Shown here piece after piece: positions 1 through 10,070 of a DNA stretch of 64,000 nt (within the stretch, counting starts at the first letter, position 1; each line of letters starts with the position of its first letter). The stretch lies in contig CAVSRC010000019.1 of the NCBI GenBank assembly GCA_963730325.1, forward strand, positions 310,001 through 374,000. Reading direction: 5' to 3'. The notes under the pieces are model-generated. The model was given only the letters and a program-made list of their open reading frames with translations. It ran no database searches and was not told the origin of the DNA. The position numbers and the translations under genes are program-made. The DNA comes from CAVSRC01 sp963730325. GTDB lineage: Bacteria > Pseudomonadota > Alphaproteobacteria > Rhizobiales > Kaistiaceae.

Positions 1-18
1 AGCCGGGATTGTGGCGCC

Positions 19-1380
19 CTATTTCTTCTTCGCCGCCTGGCGCGACAGAATCTTCTTGTCGCGGAACTTGCGTGCCCAGCCGGGTTTCTCGACCTGCTGG
101 CCGCGGGCGATGGCAAGCGCATCGGCTGGCACGTCGCGCGAGATGACGCTGCCCGCCGCCACGCTGGCGCCGTCGCCGATCTTGACCGGCGCGACCAGAA
201 CGGCATTGGAGCCGATGGAGACGCCGGCGCCGATCTCGGTGCGGAACTTGTCGAAGCCGTCGTAATTGGCGGTGATGGTGCCGGCGCCGATATTGGTCTT
301 CGCCCCGACATGGGCATCGCCGATATAGGCGAGATGATTGGCCTTGGCGCCGGCATCGAGGCGGGCACTCTTCACCTCGACGAAATCGCCGATATGGACG
401 TTCTCGCCGATGTCGGCGCCCGGCCGGAGCCGCGCAAACGGGCCGATGATGGCGCCGCGGGCGATTGCTGCGCCCTCGATGTGGCAGTTGGCGCGGATGG
501 TGACATTGTCGGCGACCGTCACGCCGGGGCCGAAGAAGACGTTGGGTTCGAGCGTCACGTCGCGGCCAAGCCTGGTGTCGTGGCTGAACCAGACGGTACT
601 CGGCGCCACCATGGTGACACCGGCCGCCATTGCCGCTTCGCGGGCGTGGCGCTGCCACAGCCCCTCGACATGGGCGAGCTGGCCGCGGGAATTGATGCCG
701 GCCACCTCGTCGGCGTCGGCCTCGACGACGACCACCTTCTTGCCTGCGGCGGCGGCGATCTCCACCGCGTCGGTCATGTAGTATTCGCCCTTGGCATTGT
801 TGGTGCCGACCTTGCCGAGCAGGCGCGTGAGACCTGCCCCACGGAACGCCATGACGCCGGCATTGCACAGCGGAATCAGCTTTTCCTCCGGGCTGGCGTC
901 CTTCTCCTCGTGGATGGCGACGAGCTGCCTGCCCTCAACGATCAACCGGCCGTAGCCGAAGGGGTCCGGCGGACGGAAGCCGAGGACGGCGATATCGGCA
1001 CCGCGGGCGAGCGCGGCGCGCAGGCGCTTCAGGGTCTTGCCGGTGACCAGCGGCGTATCGCCGAAGAGCACGAGCACGTCGTCGGGGCCGCGGTTGATCG
1101 CCTTGCTCGCCGTCAGTACGGCATGGCCGGTGCCGAGCCGCTCGGTCTGGACAAAGGCTTCGGCGTCGGGCGCGGCCTTCGCGACGAAGGCGGCGACCGC
1201 CTCCATGCCGGGACCGACGACCACGGCGATCTCGTCGGCGCCGCTCCCCTCGGCCGCCTTCAGGACATGGCCGAGCATGGGCAGGCCCGCCACCTTGTGC
1301 AGGACCTTCGGCGTCAAGGATTTCATCCGCGTCCCCTCGCCGGCGGCGAGGATGATGGCAAGGCAGGAGCGTTTCGGCAT
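19..1380 (-). CDS. glmU: Bifunctional UDP-GlcNAc pyrophosphorylase / GlcN-1-P acetyltransferase
   Basis: Cytosolic enzyme that acetylates glucosamine-1-phosphate and then uridylylates it to UDP-GlcNAc for peptidoglycan and LPS. The 453-residue protein opens with the nucleotidyltransferase signature LAIILAAGEGTRMKS and has FGDTPLV further in. The C-terminal half is a left-handed beta-helix of hexapeptide repeats with NHLAYIGDAHVG and GAGTITANYDG, the acetyltransferase site. Length matches the family. The reading frame extends 26 codons further upstream, but the start at 1380 puts the conserved MPKRSCLAIILAAGEG at the N-terminus. The gene is complete; the 18 bases beyond it hold nothing recognisable. 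Confidence 0.96.
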   Translation of the reverse strand: MPKRSCLAIILAAGEGTRMKSLTPKVLHKVAGLPMLGHVLKAAEGSGADEIAVVVGPGMEAVAAFVAKAAPDAEAFVQTERLGTGHAVLTASKAINRGPDDVLVLFGDTPLVTGKTLKRLRAALARGADIAVLGFRPPDPFGYGRLIVEGRQLVAIHEEKDASPEEKLIPLCNAGVMAFRGAGLTRLLGKVGTNNAKGEYYMTDAVEIAAAAGKKVVVVEADADEVAGINSRGQLAHVEGLWQRHAREAAMAAGVTMVAPSTVWFSHDTRLGRDVTLEPNVFFGPGVTVADNVTIRANCHIEGAAIARGAIIGPFARLRPGADIGENVHIGDFVEVKSARLDAGAKANHLAYIGDAHVGAKTNIGAGTITANYDGFDKFRTEIGAGVSIGSNAVLVAPVKIGDGASVAAGSVISRDVPADALAIARGQQVEKPGWARKFRDKKILSRQAAKKK

Positions 1381-1528
1381 GGAAGACCCCGCATGGCCGT
1401 TTGGGCGACCTTCGCCAGCCGCCTGTGGCGACAAGAAGGCGCGGCCGGCGGCCGGCATTATCGCAGATTCGGCGTCACGAATGGCCAGGAAGCGGCGTCC
1501 CGCCGTTCCGCCCCGGTTCTATCCTGGC

Positions 1529-1572
1529 GCAATTCCGGACGGAAAAGTGGTGCCCACTTTTCCTGGAATTGC
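1529..1572. repeat. Rhizobial-type intergenic palindrome (REP-like)
   Basis: A 44-base hairpin: GCAATTCC and GGAAAAGTG on the left pair with CACTTTTCC and GGAATTGC on the right around a short loop, with a small asymmetric bulge. It begins two bases beyond the ccdA stop codon, so in the ccdA transcript it forms directly after the stop and could end or stabilise the message. The sequence resembles short palindromic repeats that I recall being scattered between genes of Rhizobiales genomes. Family membership is from memory, not from a search. Confidence 0.6.
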
Positions 1573-1573
1573 T

Positions 1574-2311
1574 TCAGCCGATGGTGGAGAGCACCGGAAA
1601 GGTCTCCAGCAGCCAGTAGGAGACCGTGGCCATGCCGCCGGTGATGAACAGGACGCCGGTGACGACCAGCAGGCCGCCCATCACCTTCTCCACCGTGCCG
1701 AGATGGGCGCGGAAGCGGCGCATGAAGCCGAGGAACGGCCCGGAGAACAGGCCGGCGACGATGAAGGGAATGCCGAGGCCGGCCGAATAGGCGGCAAGCA
1801 GCAGAGCGCCGCGGCTCACCGTCTGCTCGCTGCCGGCGACGGCCAGGATCGCCGCCAGAACCGGGCCGATGCACGGCGTCCAGCCGAAGGCGAAGGCCAG
1901 CCCCATGACATAGGCGCCGACCGGCCCGGCCGCCTGGTTGGTCACCTGCACCCTGGCCTCGCGGCTGAGGAACGCAATGCGGAAGACGCCGAGGAAGTGC
2001 AGCCCCATGACGATGATGACGATGCCGCCGACGACCGAGAGCACGTCGATATGGCTGCGCACCACCTGGCCGATGGCGGTGGCGGCGGCGCCCAGCGCGA
2101 TGAAGACGGTCGAGAAGCCCAGAACGAAGCTCACCGAGGCGGCGAGCACCGTGCGCCTGGCGACCTGGACGTCGCCCTTGCCGGTGAGCTGGTCGAGGCT
2201 GACGCCGGCCATGTAGCAGAGATAGGGCGGCACCAGCGGCAGGACGCAGGGGGAGAGGAACGAGACGAGACCGGCGACGGCCGCGCCTGATACGGAGACA
2301 TCGATGGCCAT
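1574..2311 (-). CDS. ccdA: CcdA-type thiol-disulfide transporter membrane protein
   Basis: Polytopic inner-membrane protein of the DsbD/CcdA family that passes reducing equivalents from cytosolic thioredoxin to the periplasm, mainly for apocytochrome c maturation. Its 245 residues hold about six transmembrane helices. The two redox cysteines lie in SFLSPCVLPLVPPYLCY near residue 20 and in GWTPCIGPVLAA near residue 135, each flanked by the usual prolines. The frame stays open for 79 more upstream codons, but that extension is not hydrophobic and not family-like, so I start at MAIDVSVSGAAV. It could serve the diheme cytochrome c at 48 kb. Confidence 0.88.
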   Translation of the reverse strand: MAIDVSVSGAAVAGLVSFLSPCVLPLVPPYLCYMAGVSLDQLTGKGDVQVARRTVLAASVSFVLGFSTVFIALGAAATAIGQVVRSHIDVLSVVGGIVIIVMGLHFLGVFRIAFLSREARVQVTNQAAGPVGAYVMGLAFAFGWTPCIGPVLAAILAVAGSEQTVSRGALLLAAYSAGLGIPFIVAGLFSGPFLGFMRRFRAHLGTVEKVMGGLLVVTGVLFITGGMATVSYWLLETFPVLSTIG

Positions 2312-2573
2312 GCCGGCGGTTCGCGTCCTCTCTGTTTCTGTCGCCGGCGGCGTTATAGGCGCTACGGCGATGCCGCCACAGTCACCTTTGCGCGAGGAAT
2401 GCGGGGCAAATCGCCGCCCGGCGACCGCCGCCTTCGGCAGGACGAATGTCCGCGTCCATGCGGCGATTGCGCGCAGATACCCTCTCGCAGGGGCCGGAAA
2501 AACGAAGATTTTAGGGTTCTTGGCCATAGCTCGACAAGCTTGAGGCAATTTTCAAGCTGGACACGGAAGGTCC

Positions 2574-3872
2574 ATGGCAGAGCCATCGTCATTGCAGACT
2601 GCTCGGCGCGTTGAACGCCTGCTCGAGCGCATCGATCAGCTTCAGGTCATGGCCGAGTTCTTCCCGGCCGGGATTTGCATGTTCGACAGGCATCTCAACA
2701 CGGTCGTGTGCAACACGCGCCTGAAAGAGATGCTCGAATATCCTGCGGAACTCTTCTCGAGCGGCAACCCGAAGATCGAGGATCTGTTCCGCTTCAATGC
2801 GGAGCGTGGCGAGTACGGCCCCGGCGATATCGACGAGCACGTGCGCAAACGCATCGCGTTGGTCAAACAGCGTGTCGAGCACGTCTACGAGCGCACCCGG
2901 CCGAACGGCACGGTGCTCGAGGTGCGCGGCGTTCCCCTGGAGGGGGGCGGGTTCCTCACGACCTATGTCGACGTTACCGAACAACGGCAGAAGGCACACC
3001 AGATCAGCGTGCTGATCGACAATTTCCCCGGCGGAATCGCCATGTTCGACAAGCGGTTGAAGATGGTTGTTTCCAACCATCTCCTGCGGGAGATGCTGGA
3101 TTACCCGGACGAGTTGTTCGCCAATGGAAATCCCTCTCTCGAAGACCTGTTCCGCTTCAACGCGGAGCGCGGTGAATATGGTCCGGGCAATGTCGAAGAG
3201 CACGTGCGCCGGCGGCTGGCGCGGGTGAATGAACAGCGGGCGCATCAGTACGAGCGCCAGCGGCCCAACGGCACCATACTCGAGGTGCGTGGAATCCCGA
3301 TCACCGGCGGCGGCTTTGTCACGACCTATCTCGATGTCACCGAGAACCGGACGGCCCAGGCCCGCACCGCCCACATGGCGCATCACGATACCCTCACCGG
3401 CCTGCCAAATCGGCTTCTGCTTCAGGATCGGCTGGGCCAGGTGCTGGCCGCGATACAGCGCGGCGGCGGGCCGGTCGCGGTCCATTATCTCGACCTCGAT
3501 CGTTTCAAGCCGGTCAACGACCGCTACGGCCACGCGATCGGCGACGACCTGCTGAAAGCAGTCGCCGATCGGCTCCGCCAGGAAACCCGACCGACCGATA
3601 CCGCAGCGCGTATCGGCGGCGATGAATTCATCGTCGTGCAGACGGGCATCCACACGTCGGTGGATGCGCAGGTGCTGGCGCAGCGACTTGTCGAGGCGAT
3701 GGCACGGGAGTTCGTGATCGGCGACCGAACGCTGCACATCGGCGCCAGCATCGGCGTTGCACTGGCGCCCGACCATGGTGTCGAACCCGACGAACTTATC
3801 AGGCGGTCGGATGCGGCGCTCTACGAGGCGAAGTCGGCAGGCCGCGGCGATTACCGGATAGCGCATCCGTAA
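2574..3872 (+). CDS. Diguanylate cyclase with tandem PAS domains
   Basis: Predicted cytosolic sensor that makes cyclic di-GMP from GTP. The 432-residue protein has two PAS modules (about residues 20-140 and 142-257) followed by a GGDEF domain (about 265-430). The active-site motif is RIGGDEF, and RPTD five residues before it is the product-inhibition I-site, so the cyclase should be active and feedback-regulated. There is no EAL domain, signal peptide or membrane helix. The two PAS modules are close copies of each other, both containing FRFNAERGEYGPG, RPNGT and EVRG in the same order. The start follows a GGAAGG Shine-Dalgarno. It could control the polysaccharide cluster, but nothing here shows that. 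Confidence 0.93.
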   Translation: MAEPSSLQTARRVERLLERIDQLQVMAEFFPAGICMFDRHLNTVVCNTRLKEMLEYPAELFSSGNPKIEDLFRFNAERGEYGPGDIDEHVRKRIALVKQRVEHVYERTRPNGTVLEVRGVPLEGGGFLTTYVDVTEQRQKAHQISVLIDNFPGGIAMFDKRLKMVVSNHLLREMLDYPDELFANGNPSLEDLFRFNAERGEYGPGNVEEHVRRRLARVNEQRAHQYERQRPNGTILEVRGIPITGGGFVTTYLDVTENRTAQARTAHMAHHDTLTGLPNRLLLQDRLGQVLAAIQRGGGPVAVHYLDLDRFKPVNDRYGHAIGDDLLKAVADRLRQETRPTDTAARIGGDEFIVVQTGIHTSVDAQVLAQRLVEAMAREFVIGDRTLHIGASIGVALAPDHGVEPDELIRRSDAALYEAKSAGRGDYRIAHP

Positions 3873-3894
3873 CGCCCGTCGGGCGGTGCAGGAT

Positions 3895-4917
3895 CTAACC
3901 CCCGGTCATGCTCATGTGGCGGGAAACGGCTGGGCGCTGGTGCTGGCGGTCGATGACGAAGTCGTGGCCCTTGGGCTTGCGCCCGATCGCCTCGTCGATG
4001 GCGGCATGGAGCGGCTCGTCGCCTTGCGAAGCGCGCAGCGGCGCGCGCAGATCGGCGGCGTCCTCCTGGCCGAGGCACATATAGAGCGTGCCGGTGCAGG
4101 TCACCCGCACCCGGTTGCAGCCCTCGCAGAAATTGTGGGTGAGCGGCGTGATGAAGCCGAGCCGCCCGCCGGTCTCGGCGATCCGCACATAGCGCGCCGG
4201 ACCGCCGGTCGAGTCGGGGAGGTCTTCCAGTGTCCAGTGGCGCTCCAGCCGCGCCCTCACCTGGCTCAGCGGCAGATACTGGTCGGTGCGGTCGGTGCCG
4301 ATCTCGCCGAGCGGCATGGTCTCGATCAGGGTGAGGTCCATGGCCGAACCGTGGGTCCAGCGGATGAGGTCGTCGATCTCGTCCTCGTTGACGCCCTTGA
4401 GCGCCACCGCGTTGATCTTGACGTGCAGCCCGGCGGCCCGCGCCGCCGCGATCCCGTCCATCACCTTGGCGAGGTCGCCCCAGCGGGTGATCGCCTTGAA
4501 CTTCTCCGGATCAAGGGTATCGACCGAGACGTTGATGCGCTTCACGCCAGCCTCGGCGAGCTCTCCGGCGAAGCGGGCAAGCTGCGAGCCGTTGGTGGTC
4601 AGCGTCAGCTCGTCGAGATCGCCGCTTTCCAGGTGCCGCGACAGCGACCGCACCAGGCTCATGAGGTTGCGGCGGACCAGCGGCTCGCCGCCGGTGAGGC
4701 GCAGCTTGCGCACGCCGCGCGCGACGAAGGCCGAGCACAGCCGGTCGAGTTCCTCCAGGCTGAGCACGTCCTTCTTGGGCAGGAAGGTCATGTCCTCGGC
4801 CATGCAATAGACGCAGCGGAAATCGCAGCGGTCGGTCACCGAGACGCGCAGATAGGTGATCGCCCGGCCAAACCGGTCAATCAGCGGTGCGTGTTCGGTG
4901 GCTGTGTCGCGTTCCAT
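3895..4917 (-). CDS. moaA: GTP 3',8-cyclase, molybdenum cofactor biosynthesis
   Basis: Radical SAM enzyme catalysing the first step of molybdopterin synthesis, rearrangement of GTP to 3',8-cyclo-GTP. The 340-residue protein carries the SAM-binding cluster motif CDFRCVYC near residue 31 and the C-terminal second [4Fe-4S] motif CEGCNRVRVTCTGTLYMC around residue 265-282. It ends in Gly-Gly (MSMTGG), the conserved tail needed by this family. It stands alone, with no other moa genes nearby. The molybdenum cofactor would be needed by the sulfite dehydrogenase at 49 kb. Confidence 0.96.
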   Translation of the reverse strand: MERDTATEHAPLIDRFGRAITYLRVSVTDRCDFRCVYCMAEDMTFLPKKDVLSLEELDRLCSAFVARGVRKLRLTGGEPLVRRNLMSLVRSLSRHLESGDLDELTLTTNGSQLARFAGELAEAGVKRINVSVDTLDPEKFKAITRWGDLAKVMDGIAAARAAGLHVKINAVALKGVNEDEIDDLIRWTHGSAMDLTLIETMPLGEIGTDRTDQYLPLSQVRARLERHWTLEDLPDSTGGPARYVRIAETGGRLGFITPLTHNFCEGCNRVRVTCTGTLYMCLGQEDAADLRAPLRASQGDEPLHAAIDEAIGRKPKGHDFVIDRQHQRPAVSRHMSMTGG

Positions 4918-5040
4918 CCCGTTCCCGTCGCGGCCGATCCCGGCGAGCGCCAGTATGTAGCGCCACCGGCCCCTCGATCAATCCGGCCGTACATATCGCT
5001 TGTCTACATTACTTCAAAACATGCAATTTTCCACATATCC

Positions 5041-5060
5041 ATTCGCCAATATTCGCCAAA
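5041..5060. repeat. Tandem 10-base repeat upstream of moaA
   Basis: ATTCGCCAAT is directly followed by ATTCGCCAAA in the 172-base gap between the moaA start and the end of the PanE-like gene. The gap is AT-richer than its surroundings and probably holds the moaA promoter. The tandem could be a two-turn operator or chance; no regulator can be named. Confidence 0.35.
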
Positions 5061-5089
5061 CGGCTCCACTTGGAACTGTTCTGCCCAAG

Positions 5090-6069
5090 TCAGGGATTCG
5101 CTTTGCGCGCCGCGGCAAGGCTGCGGGTGAGCGCCAGCACGGTGTCGATGGCCGGCGTCGGCGTGCCGGTCAGCCGCCCGGTCTCCTGCACCGCCGTCAC
5201 CAGGGCGTCGATCTCCAGTTCGCGGCCGCGCTCCAGGTCCTGCAACATCGAGGTCTTGTGGGCGCCGACCTGACGCGCCCCCTCGATGCGGTTGTCGACC
5301 TCGATGGGGAAATGCACGCCGAGCTTTTCGGCGATCGTCTGGGCCTCGATCATCATGGTGCGCACGACGCTGCGCGTGTCGTCGTCGGCGACGATCTGCT
5401 CCAGCGTCTGTCCGGTAATTGCCGAGACCGGGTTGAAGGAGAGATTGCCCCACAACTTCACCCAGATCTCGGTGCGGATGTCGGGACGCACCGGCGCCTG
5501 CAGCCCGGCGGCGACCAGCTCTCGGGCGAGCGCCGCCACACGCTGCGACTTCTCGCCGGACGGTTCGCCGAGGGAAAAGCGCGAATGGCTGACATGGCGG
5601 ACGACGCCGGGCGCGACGACCTCCGTCGCGGCATAGACGACACCGCCGATCGCCCGCTCCGGCCCGAGGCGGTCCCAGATCGCGCCGTCGGGATCGACCG
5701 CAGCCAGCCGCGTGCCTTCCAGCGCCCCGCCATGCCGGTAGAAATACCACCAGGGCAGGCCGTTCTGCATGGTGACCACCGCCGTTTCGGGCCCGAGCAG
5801 CGGCGCAATGGCGTCGAGCGCCGGCGCCACGGAATGGGCCTTCAGCGCCAGCAGCACGTAGTCCTGCTCGCCGAAGTCGGCGCCATCGGCGCTCGCCTCG
5901 ACCCTGACCGTGGTCTCGTCGCCACCCTCGATGAGGGTCAGGCCTCTGGTCAGGATCGCGTCGAGATGGGCGCCGCGGGCGATCAGCACCGGCCGCGTGT
6001 GACCGGCCAACGCCATCCGGGCGGCGACATAGCCGCCGATCGCACCCGCGCCGAAGATGCAGATGCGCA

Positions 6070-6070
<1 letters not shown>
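5090..6070 (-). CDS. 2-dehydropantoate 2-reductase family (ApbA/PanE)
   Basis: NADPH-dependent reductase of the ketopantoate reductase family; in the classical case it reduces 2-dehydropantoate to pantoate for coenzyme A synthesis. The 326-residue protein starts with the Rossmann motif MRICIFGAGAIGGYVAA and contains VKLWGNLSFNPVSAITG in the substrate-binding C-terminal half, typical of this family. Its ATG overlaps the stop of the acyl-CoA ligase upstream (TGATG), so the two are probably co-translated. ApbA/PanE paralogues with other 2-oxoacid substrates are common in this class, so I leave the symbol blank. Confidence 0.85.
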
Positions 6071-7590
<1,520 letters not shown>

Positions 7591-7640
7591 TGTCGGAAGC
7601 TCCCCCCGGGAAGGCGGGCCGCCTCCCCCAAAACGGCCCA

Positions 7641-8690
7641 TCAGCAGATGCGTGGCAGTTGCTCGCCGCTCAGCATATCGATTACGCGCGTGCCGCCGAG
7701 GGTGCCCTTGGCCGTCACCCGCCCGGCCGGCCCGTCCTTGACCGTGCCGATCACGACCGCGCCCTCGCTCACCGGATGCCGGCGCAGCACGGCAAGCGCC
7801 TTGTCGGCGTCCTCCGCCGGCACGAAGGCGACGAAACGTCCTTCGTTGGCGACGTGGAAGGGGTCGAGGCCGAGGATCTCGCAGGCCGCGGCAACGTCGT
7901 CGCGCACCGGCACCGCCTTCTCCTCCGTCTGGATGGCAAGCCTGGCCGTTTCGGCGATCTCCACCAGACCGCTGGCGAGCCCGCCGCGCGTGAGGTCGCG
8001 CAGGCAATGGACCGCGACGCCGGCCTCGAACAGCGCCAGCACCGGTGCCGCCAGCGGCGCGCAATCGCTGGCGATCTCGGATTCGAAGCCGAGCTGTTCG
8101 CGTGCCGCCATGATCGCCATGCCATGGCTGGCGATGTCGCCGGAAAGGATCACCGCGTCGCCCGCCTTCACCGCCTCCGGACCGATGGCGTTCGGCGCAA
8201 CGATACGGCCGACGCCCGCCGTGTTGATGAAGACGCCGTCGGCCTTGCCGCGATCGACCACCTTGGTGTCGCCGGTGACCAGCCGCACGCCGGCTTCTCT
8301 TGCCGCCCTGCCCATGGAGGTGACGATGCGGGCGAGCGTCTCGGTCTGAAGCCCCTCTTCGAGGATGAAGCCGGCGGAGATGTATTCCGGCCTGGCGCCG
8401 CACATGGCGAGGTCGTTGACGGTGCCGTTCACGGCCAGCGTGCCGATGTCGCCGCCGGGAAACTCCAGCGGCTTGACCACATAGCTGTCGGTGGTGAAGG
8501 CGACCGGGCCGGACAGCTCCAGCCGGGCGCCGTCATGGCGGCGATTGAGTTCCGGGTCGTCGAAGACCGGCCGGAAGATGGTTTCGATCAGCCGTTCCGA
8601 TTTGCGTCCGCCGCCGCCATGGGCGACCTGGATGGTCTCGTCGCCGGGAAAGGGCACCGGACAGACCAGCGCGAAATCTTGTTCTGCCAT
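7641..8690 (-). CDS. hypE: Hydrogenase maturation protein HypE
   Basis: Dehydrates the thiocarbamoyl group made by HypF to give the cyanide ligands of the [NiFe] site. The 349-residue protein has the glycine-rich AHGGGGRKSERLI near residue 23 and ATP-binding regions typical of the PurM/AIR-synthase fold. It ends in PRIC, where the terminal cysteine is the carbamoyl acceptor, so it should be functional. It lies six bases downstream of hypD, in the order hypF-hypC-hypD-hypE. Confidence 0.96.
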   Translation of the reverse strand: MAEQDFALVCPVPFPGDETIQVAHGGGGRKSERLIETIFRPVFDDPELNRRHDGARLELSGPVAFTTDSYVVKPLEFPGGDIGTLAVNGTVNDLAMCGARPEYISAGFILEEGLQTETLARIVTSMGRAAREAGVRLVTGDTKVVDRGKADGVFINTAGVGRIVAPNAIGPEAVKAGDAVILSGDIASHGMAIMAAREQLGFESEIASDCAPLAAPVLALFEAGVAVHCLRDLTRGGLASGLVEIAETARLAIQTEEKAVPVRDDVAAACEILGLDPFHVANEGRFVAFVPAEDADKALAVLRRHPVSEGAVVIGTVKDGPAGRVTAKGTLGGTRVIDMLSGEQLPRIC

Positions 8691-8696
8691 AAGGGG

Positions 8697-9796
<1,100 letters not shown>

Positions 9797-9800
<4 letters not shown>

Positions 9801-10069
9801 TGCACCGTCGTCCCGGCGGCGAAGGCCTCGTCCAACTCCGCCTGAAGCTCGCCCAGGCTTTCGAAGTGGGCCAGCACCTTCAGCGCCTCTTCCTCGTCGA
9901 TGACGCTGATGGCGAAGCCGACATGGACGAGCGCATAGTCGCCGACCTTGGCTTCGGGCGCGTAGGCCAGATTGACCTCCTTGATGACGCCGCCGAAATC
10001 GACGCGCGCCGTGCGCATGATGTCGTCGCCCTCAGTCGAGACGATCTTTCCCGGTATCGCCAGACACAT
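9797..10069 (-). CDS. hypC: Hydrogenase maturation chaperone HypC/HupF family
   Basis: Small chaperone (90 residues) that carries the Fe(CN)2CO group from HypD to the hydrogenase large subunit. It begins MCLAIPGKIV; Cys2, exposed after methionine removal, is the invariant functional residue. The reading frame is open further upstream, but only the start at 10069 exposes this cysteine. A single base separates the start from the hypF stop, and the 3' end overlaps hypD. Confidence 0.96.
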
Positions 10070-10070
10070 C

